Part shown: piece after piece, positions 26,122 through 33,263 of the stretch
Layout of the letters: the number at the start of each line of letters is the position of its first letter
Position numbering within the stretch: position 1 is the stretch's first letter
DNA from: CAYXVJ01 sp050309435
Lineage (GTDB): Bacteria; Bacillota; Clostridia; Saccharofermentanales; Fastidiosipilaceae
Assembly: GCA_050309435.1 (NCBI GenBank)
Contig: JBNRMJ010000010.1
Coordinates: forward strand, 1 to 36,296
Reading direction: 5' to 3'
Length of the DNA stretch: 36,296 nt
The notes under the pieces: model-generated
Seen by the model: the letters and a program-made list of their open reading frames with translations, nothing else
Told to the model about the DNA's origin: nothing
The model's database searches: none
Translations under genes and position numbers: made by a program

Positions 26122-26610
26122 CTAGATACGCCTTGTATTCCGATGATGCTTTTCATGCAAGGACTTGACCTCATCGGCCAGTTCGGGAACAGGTCCGTCT
26201 GCGACAACATCGCGAATGACCTCATGAATAGCCAGATTCCGGACAGGAGAAGGCTTAAAACCCCACTCCTCGTTCCATTTCGCCAACTGAGCGGAGGAAC
26301 TTGCATACACGATTCTCCCCAAACCAACCCAGCCGTGTGCCGCCGCACACATGGGACAATGCTCGCCCGAGGTATAGACGGTAGCCGCCCGTCTTTCTTC
26401 GGGCGTTAAATGTTTGGCTGCCCAGCGCGCCAGATAGAATTCCGGATGGCGGGTATGGTCGCCACCGGCCACATGATTGTGATCCTCCACCAGAACCTCG
26501 CCGCTTCCGGACAATAAGAGCGAACCGAAAGGTTCGTCGCCTTTCTCGACAGCCTCTGCCGCCAGCAGGATGCAACGCCTCAAATATTGCTTATCTGTTT
26601 CGCTAATCAT
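26122..26610 (-). CDS. Zinc-dependent nucleoside/nucleobase deaminase
   Basis: The 162-residue protein is of the CMP/dCMP-deaminase superfamily. The zinc ligand and proton shuttle are H55-P-E57, and C85-x-x-C88 supplies the other ligands in TSGEHCPMCAAAH. DEPFGSLLL near residues 25-33 is the typical helix-1 to strand segment. Such proteins deaminate guanine, cytosine or related bases, and the substrate here is not determined. ATG 26610 follows GAGGTG. The GTG at 26619 lies inside that site and is rejected. The gene converges on the ABC permease gene with a 23-base gap. Confidence 0.85.
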   Translation of the reverse strand: MISETDKQYLRRCILLAAEAVEKGDEPFGSLLLSGSGEVLVEDHNHVAGGDHTRHPEFYLARWAAKHLTPEERRAATVYTSGEHCPMCAAAHGWVGLGRIVYASSSAQLAKWNEEWGFKPSPVRNLAIHEVIRDVVADGPVPELADEVKSLHEKHHRNTRRI

Positions 26611-26695
26611 TTTTCGCACCTCTTATCCGCATTCTACCCTTTACTTGAATGAGAAAGGGTATCTTCCGACATTTGTGAAAAGTATTTCTCTATTC

Positions 26696-26709
26696 TTGAT
26701 CCGGATCAA
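26696..26709 (+). promoter_or_regulatory. FNR-type palindrome upstream of the RIC-like gene
   Basis: TTGATCCGGATCAA is a perfect 14-bp palindrome and a perfect match to the FNR-family consensus TTGAT-N4-ATCAA. It is 68 bases before the ATG at 26778. At the class II distance downstream is TGC-TAAGCT (26729-26737), a weak extended -10. No FNR/CRP regulator gene lies in the window. Confidence 0.7.
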
Positions 26710-26777
26710 ATCTTTTTTGAAATACTCATGCTAAGCTTTAGCTACAGTAAGAACAAATCCCGAGGAGGAATACATAT

Positions 26778-27074
26778 ATGAAAGAGTTTAATCAGGTCTA
26801 TCAGAAGAACAGCAAGAATCTGGCACTATATGTCCCCGTTGTCGCCCGTGTCCACGGGGGGAGCCATCCGGAATTTCATCAGGTCCGCGAGGTCTATGAT
26901 CGCATTGTGTCGAAGGTTAAAGATGCCGGAGAGGCTTCTGTCGAGCTTGCGGAGGAATTCCGCCGACTTCGCGAAATTACAAACAATTACAGCGTTCCCG
27001 CTGATGTCTGCGAAAGTTACGAAGCCGTTTACAAGATGCTCGAAGCCATCGATAACGCTTATCCAAACGACTAA
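26778..27074 (+). CDS. RIC-like di-iron (hemerythrin-type) small protein
   Basis: The 98-residue helical protein contains YVPVVARVHGGSHPEF near residues 18-33 and YSVPADVCESYEAVYKML near 71-88. These match the short clostridial proteins named iron-sulfur cluster repair di-iron protein (Ric), related to the hemerythrin-like part of YtfE/ScdA. Candidate metal ligands are H26, H30, H34 and nearby Glu residues, with C78 also conserved. The N-terminal ScdA_N domain of full-length RIC proteins is absent. GAGGAGG precedes the ATG. The gene lies 26 bases upstream of a P-type ATPase and behind an FNR-type box, which suggests a role in nitrosative or redox stress and metal release (inference). Confidence 0.72.
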   Translation: MKEFNQVYQKNSKNLALYVPVVARVHGGSHPEFHQVREVYDRIVSKVKDAGEASVELAEEFRRLREITNNYSVPADVCESYEAVYKMLEAIDNAYPND

Positions 27075-27100
27075 TCCAAAGCGAAAGAAAGGAAGATCAG

Positions 27101-28963
27101 ATGCAACGCATCATACTAAAACAGAAAAACAAAATCACCATCGTCAGTGCTGCGTTAATCGTACTGGCTTTCCTGGGAAAATGGCTGCTGGATAGCACGA
27201 GCATCTTCACCGTATCACTGATGATCGCCTCGATCCTGGGCGTAACACCGATCGCGCTTCAAGCTTATCAGGCACTTCGCGTCAAAGTCGTCAGCATCGA
27301 TGTTTTAGTCACTATAGCGGTACTCGGAGCTTTCTTCATTCGGAATTTCGAAGAATCGGCGATCGTTACCTTCCTCTTCCTGTTCGGAGCTTTCCTTGAA
27401 GCCCGAACGCTGAACAAGACGCGTTCCGCCATTAAAGCTCTAACCGAACTGGCACCGGAAAGTGCTCTGAAGCAGTTGGAAAACGGGGAGTTTGAGGAAG
27501 TCGACGTCGACGATGTCGATGTAGACGATATCCTTCTTGTCAAAACCGGAGCCAAAGTGCCGGTCGACGGCATGGTTATCGCGGGCGAAGCGAGTATCAA
27601 CGAGGCCGGCATCACCGGCGAATCCATCCCCGTAGCCAAGGAAAGCGGCTCTCGTGTATTCGCCGGAACCATCGTGGATAACGGAACCATTCAGATCAGA
27701 GCCGAACGGGTGGGCGAAGATACAACCTTCGGTCGCATCATCGAACTCGTTGAAGAGGCTCAGGACTCCAAATCAGAAGCCGAGCGTTTCATTGATCGCT
27801 TTTCAAAATACTACACCCCTGCCGTACTTGGCCTTTCTCTCATTGTCTTGTTGATTACCAGAAACATCGAACTGGCTATTACCATTCTGGTTCTCGGCTG
27901 CCCCGGCGCCCTGGTCATCGGTGTTCCTGTATCCAACGTCGCCGGTATCGGAAACGGTGCCAGACACGGCGTGCTCCTAAAGGGAAGCGAAGTCATCCGC
28001 GATTTCAGCCGCCTGGACAGTATCGTCTTCGATAAGACGGGTACATTAACCATAGGCAAGCCTTCTGTCTCCGAAGTAAAGATATACGGCGATAAGAACG
28101 AAAAAATCCCGGCCTATCTGGCCAGCGTAGAACGGGAATCAGATCACCCTCTGGCGAAAGCCGTCCTCGAAGAGATTGGCGAAACAAGCTATTATCAGGT
28201 GGAAAACACAAAAGTTGTCAAAGGAGGCGGCATCGTCGCCACGGTCGACGGACATCAGATCGCGGTCGGCAACGTTTTCTTGATGGAAGAAGAGAATGTC
28301 TTGCTTGACGATAGCGCGAGAGCAGACTTTAGAAGAATGGAAGAGGATGGAAATTCTCTGGTCATTACGGCCGTGGACGGAGAACTTAAGCTTCTGATGG
28401 GTATTAAAGACCAGATTCGTCCCGGCATCCAAGAAGATCTCAATGAGCTCAAACGACTTGGTGCCAAGAGACTGATCATGTTGTCGGGTGACAATCAGGG
28501 AACCGTCGAAGCGGTCAGCCGCGAGCTTGGCTTAAGCGAAGCCCATGGTCACATGCTCCCCGAGGATAAATCCGCCTTTATCGAGCAACTGATGAGCAGA
28601 GGAGAAATCGTCGCTTTCGTGGGTGACGGCGTCAACGACAGCCCTTCCCTGGCTCTGGCCCATATCGGTATTGCCATGGGCGGCGGTACGGACGTCGCGA
28701 TCGAAACCTCGGATGTCGTTCTGATGAATTCGAATTTCACTTACCTGCCTCATGCCTTCGGTCTGGCGAAGGCGACCGCCCGCAACATGATTCAAAATAT
28801 CGTAATTGCCGTGGCGGTGGTGCTCTTGCTCCTGGCAGGCGTGCTCTTCAGTGACCGGGTAAGCATGTCCATCGGAATGCTCGTGCACGAAGCCAGTATC
28901 CTGGCCGTAATCCTCAACGGCATGCGTTTACTGAAATACCGGCCGAAAAATAAAAGAAATTGA
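27101..28963 (+). CDS. P1B-type heavy-metal ATPase with CPG transmembrane motif
   Basis: The 620-residue ion pump has four membrane helices before the A domain, then T172-GES, the TM4 motif C267-P-G269 in VLGCPGALVIG, phosphorylation site D311-KTGT, the P1B histidine H349 (SDHPLAKA), and G508-DGVNDSP. TM6 carries SIGMLVHEASILAVILNGMRLL. P1B pumps export Cu, Zn, Co or Fe. The common TM4 motifs are CPC, SPC, CPH or TPC, so the metal cannot be assigned. There is no N-terminal HMA domain, but a separate HMA protein is encoded 93 bases downstream. A short acidic repeat (VDVDDVDVDD near residues 132-141) lies in the A domain. Confidence 0.9.
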   Translation: MQRIILKQKNKITIVSAALIVLAFLGKWLLDSTSIFTVSLMIASILGVTPIALQAYQALRVKVVSIDVLVTIAVLGAFFIRNFEESAIVTFLFLFGAFLEARTLNKTRSAIKALTELAPESALKQLENGEFEEVDVDDVDVDDILLVKTGAKVPVDGMVIAGEASINEAGITGESIPVAKESGSRVFAGTIVDNGTIQIRAERVGEDTTFGRIIELVEEAQDSKSEAERFIDRFSKYYTPAVLGLSLIVLLITRNIELAITILVLGCPGALVIGVPVSNVAGIGNGARHGVLLKGSEVIRDFSRLDSIVFDKTGTLTIGKPSVSEVKIYGDKNEKIPAYLASVERESDHPLAKAVLEEIGETSYYQVENTKVVKGGGIVATVDGHQIAVGNVFLMEEENVLLDDSARADFRRMEEDGNSLVITAVDGELKLLMGIKDQIRPGIQEDLNELKRLGAKRLIMLSGDNQGTVEAVSRELGLSEAHGHMLPEDKSAFIEQLMSRGEIVAFVGDGVNDSPSLALAHIGIAMGGGTDVAIETSDVVLMNSNFTYLPHAFGLAKATARNMIQNIVIAVAVVLLLLAGVLFSDRVSMSIGMLVHEASILAVILNGMRLLKYRPKNKRN

Positions 28964-29001
28964 TTTGGATCAAGGTTTTAGCTTACCTTTGCCCATATAA
29001 T
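28960..29001 (+). promoter_or_regulatory. FNR-type box and class II promoter for the HMA protein gene
   Basis: TTGATTTGGATCAA (28960-28973) fits TTGAT-N4-ATCAA perfectly and overlaps the ATPase stop codon. A consensus TATAAT lies at 28996-29001. With a start site near 29008 the box is centred at about -41.5, the class II FNR position, and no good -35 hexamer is present at 17 bases, as expected for an activator-dependent promoter. Confidence 0.75.
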
Positions 29002-29056
29002 AGAGACAGTATAAAAGCTCAGCCGGTAGAAAAAAGATTGAAACGGAGTAAAGATC

Positions 29057-29284
29057 ATGAAATCAGCCAATTTACAACTCGAAACATTAACCTGCCCGTC
29101 CTGCCTTCAGAAGATCGAAGCGACCTTAAAAAGTCTAGCCGGTATCGATCACGCCTCGACCAAAATCTCTTTTAGCACAAGTAAGGTAAAGCTTGATTTC
29201 GACGAGTCGCAGATTACGATCGAAGACATCGAAAACGCCATCGGAAAAATCGGCTACGAAGTCCTGAAGACGAAAGTAAAGTAA
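29057..29284 (+). CDS. HMA-domain metal-binding protein (CopZ-like)
   Basis: The 75-residue protein is a single heavy-metal-associated domain with the motif T-C13-P-S-C16 and the pattern LETLTCPSCLQKIEATLKSLAG then STSKVKLDFDESQITIEDIENAIGKIGYEV. HMA proteins bind Cu(I) or Zn(II) and deliver it to P1B pumps. The usual GMTC motif is replaced by LTC here. A GGAG site precedes the ATG. It probably serves the adjacent CPG-type ATPase, which lacks its own HMA domain (inference). Confidence 0.87.
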   Translation: MKSANLQLETLTCPSCLQKIEATLKSLAGIDHASTKISFSTSKVKLDFDESQITIEDIENAIGKIGYEVLKTKVK

Positions 29285-29321
29285 AGTCATTTCCCTGCAT
29301 AACCATATTGAAACACATAAG

Positions 29322-29361
29322 AAAACCTCGACCTTCAAACAGATGAAGATCGAGGTTTTTT
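29322..29361. terminator. Bidirectional terminator between the HMA gene and the sugar locus
   Basis: AAAACCTCGACCTTC (29322-29336) pairs with GAAGATCGAGGTTTT (29345-29359), a 15-bp stem with one mismatch, flanked by T-rich sequence on the plus strand (GGTTTTTTG) and TTTTC on the minus strand. It serves convergent transcripts ending at 29284 and 29392. Confidence 0.85.
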
Positions 29362-29391
29362 GTCGCTGCTTAGCTTGCGAAAGCCGGATGT

Positions 29392-30441
29392 TTAGAGGAC
29401 GATTTCGCGTTTCTGCTCGGATGAATCGTAGATCGCCTGCATGATCCTGGATGTCAAGATCGCCGTATCGATATGCGAAGGCAGCTTTTCGCCGCTCTTG
29501 ATGCAATCGACGAAAGCATCGATCTCGGACTGGAAGTGATCGTTCATCTGGAAGACAGGCTTATAGCTCGCAAGCGTACCATGCTCGGCTTTATAGACCG
29601 TGAAATCGGCTCCGTACTTCAAACGGATACCGGCCTTCGTACCGATGAAGTCGATGAACATTTCATCTTCGCCGATATTTTGTGCCCAGGCGCCGTTCAG
29701 AGTAATCACGGGGCCTGCCGTACGAATGAAAGCGGCAACCGAGTCGTCAACATCGTAGATGCCGTCTTTAATCGGAGGACCTGCCCACATGTTGGTGTAA
29801 GTATAACCTTCGATCGGGGAACCGAGTTTGCAGAAGGCTTCGCCGCTTACGGTTTTGGGCTCGGGATCTCCGCAGCAGTACATAACGATATCAAGGAAAT
29901 GAACACCCCAATCGATCAAGGCTCCGCCGCCGGCGATGGCTTTCGTAGTGAAGGCGCCGCCCAGACCCGGGATGGAACGATGCGAACGGAAACTGACATA
30001 GACATGATAGACTTCGCCCAGATCTCCGGACTCGATGTATTCCTTGATTAAGTTGACAGACTTATTAAAGCGGTTGACGACACCGATATTCAGAATCTTT
30101 CCGGTCTCGTGCTGAACTTTCTGCATTTCGAGCGCTTCATCGTAGACGCGGGCCGCAGGTTTCTCGCAGAGAACATGCTTGCCTGCTTTCATGGCATCGA
30201 TGCTGATACGCGAATGCATGTGATTCGGTGTACAAACGGAAACCGCCGTAATTTCGGGATCGGCCAGTACCTCGTGATAGTCGACGACAGCCGTACCGCA
30301 GTTATATTTCGAAACAGCCGCGATTGCTCTCTCTTCGATGATGTCGCAGAAATATTTGATCTCTACTTCGGGATTATTCATATAAGCCGGGATATGAGCC
30401 GCATTCGCGATATTTCCGCATCCGATAACAGCTACTTTCAT
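29392..30441 (-). CDS. Gfo/Idh/MocA family oxidoreductase
   Basis: The 349-residue protein has the N-terminal Rossmann motif VAVIGCGNIANAAH, the cofactor/catalytic motif EKPAA (HVLCEKPAA, residues about 92-100), and a C-terminal alpha/beta domain with GGGALIDWGVHFLDI holding the active-site Asp and His. The family reduces or oxidises sugar hydroxyls with NAD(P). It is the last gene of the minus-strand carbohydrate locus and begins 3 bases after the stop of the gene upstream of it, with AGAGGTAAATT before the ATG. Confidence 0.92.
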   Translation of the reverse strand: MKVAVIGCGNIANAAHIPAYMNNPEVEIKYFCDIIEERAIAAVSKYNCGTAVVDYHEVLADPEITAVSVCTPNHMHSRISIDAMKAGKHVLCEKPAARVYDEALEMQKVQHETGKILNIGVVNRFNKSVNLIKEYIESGDLGEVYHVYVSFRSHRSIPGLGGAFTTKAIAGGGALIDWGVHFLDIVMYCCGDPEPKTVSGEAFCKLGSPIEGYTYTNMWAGPPIKDGIYDVDDSVAAFIRTAGPVITLNGAWAQNIGEDEMFIDFIGTKAGIRLKYGADFTVYKAEHGTLASYKPVFQMNDHFQSEIDAFVDCIKSGEKLPSHIDTAILTSRIMQAIYDSSEQKREIVL

Positions 30442-30444
30442 AAT

Positions 30445-31299
30445 TTACCTCTTTCTATTAATCCAATTGCCGGGATTGGCCAGTGCTTCAAGCAGTATTT
30501 CTCTGGCAGCCATAATGGCCACCGTTTCTTCCCTGGGAACAGGTGTTGTGCGATCGCCGTTTTCCAGCACACGGCTGAAGAAAGCGAGCATATCGCTAAT
30601 CATGCCGTTGAAGAAGTCGTCGTTGGCCTCCACGGTAAATGTTTCTTTATCTGCCTCGATCTGCATTTGGAAAGCAAAACTCTCGTGTTGATTCAAACTC
30701 GCGACTTTACCCGATTCGAATTCAAGCAGATAGGTCGCCAGTTTATCCGTACCCCAGGCCATAGCCCGCTTCACATCCGTGCCCATCATCTTAATAATGG
30801 GTTCGAGCTGGTGCACGAGGTAGTTGTACGGCGTGCCTCCGCCCTGACTGCGCAGATTGCAGATATCAGCCGGCAGATTCAGATACGCCTTGGAGTAACG
30901 AAGCGCCGAGGTGCTGTACATCGGAGTTCTTGTGCCTTCGGCCAGATCGAACAGGCTGTTGGCGTCTGCTTCGCTATTCGCAAAGGTCTTGTCCACGTAG
31001 ACCGGCTTTCCCGATCTCAAGGCCAAATCCGCCAGGCGCATATGTTCTTCGGGGTTGTCCGGAGACAAGACAATCAAACAGTCCACAGCATCAATCAGAG
31101 CTTCGATAGTCGGCATCAGTTCGATTCCGTAAGCATCGCAAAAGTCCTGATTCGAGCGACGTCCGAACAAATTGCCTTCTACATCGCCATAGGCTGCCGT
31201 GACCTTGAATCTTCCGCCGCTGATGTCTTCTATCCATTTCGGATAGTTCTGGGCGTGCCATTCATCAAGGTAATAATCAATGAATCCTGCTTTAAACAT
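30445..31299 (-). CDS. Gfo/Idh/MocA-like protein with atypical nucleotide-binding region
   Basis: The 284-residue protein (ATG 31299, behind AAGGAAGGA) resembles the Gfo/Idh/MocA fold: a Rossmann-like half with DCLIVLSPDNPEEHMRLADLAL then GKPVYVDKTFANS, and a C-terminal half. The N-terminal strand is followed by FIDYYLDEWHAQNYPKW instead of a glycine-rich loop, and EKP is replaced by DKT. It also lacks the usual C-terminal GGGxxxDxxxH block in clear form. It may bind a different cofactor or act without one. It sits in the sugar operon just downstream of the permease gene with a 14-base gap. Confidence 0.72.
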   Translation of the reverse strand: MFKAGFIDYYLDEWHAQNYPKWIEDISGGRFKVTAAYGDVEGNLFGRRSNQDFCDAYGIELMPTIEALIDAVDCLIVLSPDNPEEHMRLADLALRSGKPVYVDKTFANSEADANSLFDLAEGTRTPMYSTSALRYSKAYLNLPADICNLRSQGGGTPYNYLVHQLEPIIKMMGTDVKRAMAWGTDKLATYLLEFESGKVASLNQHESFAFQMQIEADKETFTVEANDDFFNGMISDMLAFFSRVLENGDRTTPVPREETVAIMAAREILLEALANPGNWINRKR

Positions 31300-31313
31300 A
31301 ATGATCCTTCCTT

Positions 31314-32210
31314 TTAACCTTTCAGAGATCCAACCATAACACCTTTGACGAAGTACTTTTGAACGAAGGGGTAAAAGCACATAACCGGCAAAGTAGCTAC
31401 GACTATTGTAGTATATTTAACGAGCGGCTTGAACAAATTTATCTCATCGTAGTTGATAATGCCTGTATTCTCCGAAACGCTTCCTGTTTGCTGACCGGTA
31501 ATCAGAATTTCTCTTAGCACGAGCTGCAGCGGATACAACTTTCTTTCGCGTCCGATGTAGACCATAGCCGCGAACCAGTCATTCCAGCGGGCAACCGCAT
31601 AGAACAAAATCATAACCGCGATAACAGCCTTCGATAAGGGGAGAATGATCTGGAACAAAATGCGCCATTCATTGGCTCCGTCAATACGTGCGGATTCGGA
31701 TAAGCTGCTTGGTAAAGCGATCATCGAGGTCCGCATGATAATCAGATTATAAGTAGACAAAGCAGACGGAATAATGATGGCCCAGCGCGTCCCGATCAAA
31801 CCCAGCTGATCGACCACCAGGTAAGAAGGAATCAAACCACCGCTAAAGAACATGGTGATCACAATCATAACCATGAGGAATCTCGTGTAACCCCATTTAC
31901 TGAAAGTTAAAACATAAGCTCCGAGCGACGTCATCAGAATATTGACTGCCGTTCCTACAACCGTGTAGAAAATCGTATTTTGATATCCGTTCAGAATATC
32001 CTTTCTTCGGAAGACCAGCTCATAGCCTTTCGTTGTGAATCCCATCGGGCGCCAGATCAGCCCATCCACTTTCAACAACTCGTTAGGATGACTGAATGAA
32101 GCGAAAAGGACATGCAGAACCGGTGCCAGACACAGAAACGCGACTAAACCCAGTAGTATATAGTTGAATCCGGAAAAGACAATTTCAGCCTTGGTTTTTC
32201 TAATAGCCAT
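31314..32210 (-). CDS. Carbohydrate ABC transporter permease (MalG/LplC type)
   Basis: The 298-residue membrane protein has six predicted helices and the cytoplasmic EAA-like loop ESARIDGANEWRILFQIILPLSKAV typical of CUT1 permeases. The length and the C-terminal KYFVKGVMVGSLKG end match the LplC/YtcP group. It pairs with the preceding permease to bring in an oligosaccharide or its derivative. No ATPase gene is in the locus, so a shared MsmK/MalK-type ATPase encoded elsewhere is expected. AGGAG precedes the ATG. Confidence 0.93.
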   Translation of the reverse strand: MAIRKTKAEIVFSGFNYILLGLVAFLCLAPVLHVLFASFSHPNELLKVDGLIWRPMGFTTKGYELVFRRKDILNGYQNTIFYTVVGTAVNILMTSLGAYVLTFSKWGYTRFLMVMIVITMFFSGGLIPSYLVVDQLGLIGTRWAIIIPSALSTYNLIIMRTSMIALPSSLSESARIDGANEWRILFQIILPLSKAVIAVMILFYAVARWNDWFAAMVYIGRERKLYPLQLVLREILITGQQTGSVSENTGIINYDEINLFKPLVKYTTIVVATLPVMCFYPFVQKYFVKGVMVGSLKG

Positions 32211-32222
32211 ATGGATGCTCCT

Positions 32223-33179
32223 CTACCACAAACTCGTTTCAGTGAGTTTACGACTCATCTGGTTGGCAAATATGATCAGAATACAGTTGATGACTGAGTT
32301 GAATAAACCGATTGCCGAACTGTAGCTGTAGTTAAATTCCAGCAGACCTTTCCGATAAACGAAGGTGGAGATGATATCCGCCGTAGACAAGATGTTGTCG
32401 TTATATAGCAAAAGCACTTTCTCGTAACCGACACTCATCAAATTACCGATCTGAAGGATCAAAAGGGTGATAATTGTCGGGGCCAAAGCAGGCAAAGTGA
32501 CTGCCTGAATTTTTCTTAAACGACCCGCGCCGTCGATTTCGGCTGCTTCATACAACTCGTCCGAGGCGTTACTGATCGCGGCCAGATAAATAATGCTGTT
32601 GAATCCCAAACTCTGCCAGATTCCCGAAGCAATATAAATTGTTCGGAAATAATTCGGATTGATCAGCAGATTCTGACGGTCAAAACCGAAAAAGACCAGT
32701 ATGTCCGTAATCAAACCCTGCGTATCCACGAAATCCTTTATCAAGCCTGCGATAACGACCAGCGAAATAAAGTTCGGCATATAAGTCAAGGTTTGGATGA
32801 CTTTTTTATAGCGTTTATTTCCCATTTCATTTAATAGAAGTGCGAAAATAATCGGAGCCGGGAATCCCCATAACAGAGAGAAAAGCGAAATTTTCAACGT
32901 ATTGCCAAGCAAACGTCCAAAGTAATAACTGTTGAAAAAGTCCTTAAAGTGCTGAAGACCGACCCACTCGCTACCTAGAATGCCTCGCTTGGGGCTGTAA
33001 TCCTTAAACGAGATAATGACGCCATACATCGGCATGTAGCAGAAAATAATGTAGAAAGCCACGAGCGGCAGAGACATCAAAAAGATATCCTTATGCCGGA
33101 TAAAATTCTTGATTGATCTGTTCAGACGCAATTCCGTCTCACGCTTCGCCGGCGTAGCAGTTGATTCTTTACTATTCAT
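32223..33179 (-). CDS. Carbohydrate ABC transporter permease (MalF/LplB type)
   Basis: The 318-residue protein has six predicted helices and the EAA-like loop YEAAEIDGAGRLRKIQAVTLPALAP. The segment YMPMYGVIISFKDYSPKRGI near residues 48-67 is characteristic of the LplB family. It forms the membrane channel with the LplC-like protein. The 12-base gap to the next gene implies translation coupling. A stable hairpin lies between it and the upstream solute-binding protein gene. GAAAGGA precedes the ATG. Confidence 0.93.
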   Translation of the reverse strand: MNSKESTATPAKRETELRLNRSIKNFIRHKDIFLMSLPLVAFYIIFCYMPMYGVIISFKDYSPKRGILGSEWVGLQHFKDFFNSYYFGRLLGNTLKISLFSLLWGFPAPIIFALLLNEMGNKRYKKVIQTLTYMPNFISLVVIAGLIKDFVDTQGLITDILVFFGFDRQNLLINPNYFRTIYIASGIWQSLGFNSIIYLAAISNASDELYEAAEIDGAGRLRKIQAVTLPALAPTIITLLILQIGNLMSVGYEKVLLLYNDNILSTADIISTFVYRKGLLEFNYSYSSAIGLFNSVINCILIIFANQMSRKLTETSLW

Positions 33180-33217
33180 GTTAGTCCTTTCGATCCAAGC
33201 GAGAAAGAAGAGGCTAA

Positions 33218-33243
33218 GGGTAGTGACCGGGCAGCCACTACCC
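33218..33243 (-). promoter_or_regulatory. Intergenic hairpin between solute-binding protein and permease genes
   Basis: GGGTAGTG (33218-33225) and CACTACCC (33236-33243) form a perfect 8-bp GC-rich stem. It lies in the 84-base gap after the solute-binding lipoprotein stop. There is no following T-tract in the minus-strand direction, so it more likely protects the upstream mRNA or partly slows transcription than ends it. This would favour excess binding protein over permease. Confidence 0.6.
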
Positions 33244-33263
33244 CCTGCTAAGCATTTCCTTAA

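Noticed and set aside
26107..26139. Possible bulged stem ACAAG-GCG / CGC-CTTGT as a terminator for the ABC permease
   Set aside because: It is bulged, lacks a T-tract and is mostly inside the deaminase coding sequence.
26122..26610. Deaminase motif EHCPMC where many relatives have EPCPMC, considered as a lost residue
   Set aside because: The TSGEHCPMCAAAH form is, as far as I recall, normal for this subgroup, and both cysteines are intact.
30109..31317. A 402-codon plus-strand frame
   Set aside because: It is the complement of the two Gfo/Idh/MocA genes, which have clear motifs and start sites. The sequence of the antisense frame is His/Arg/Ile-rich without any known fold.
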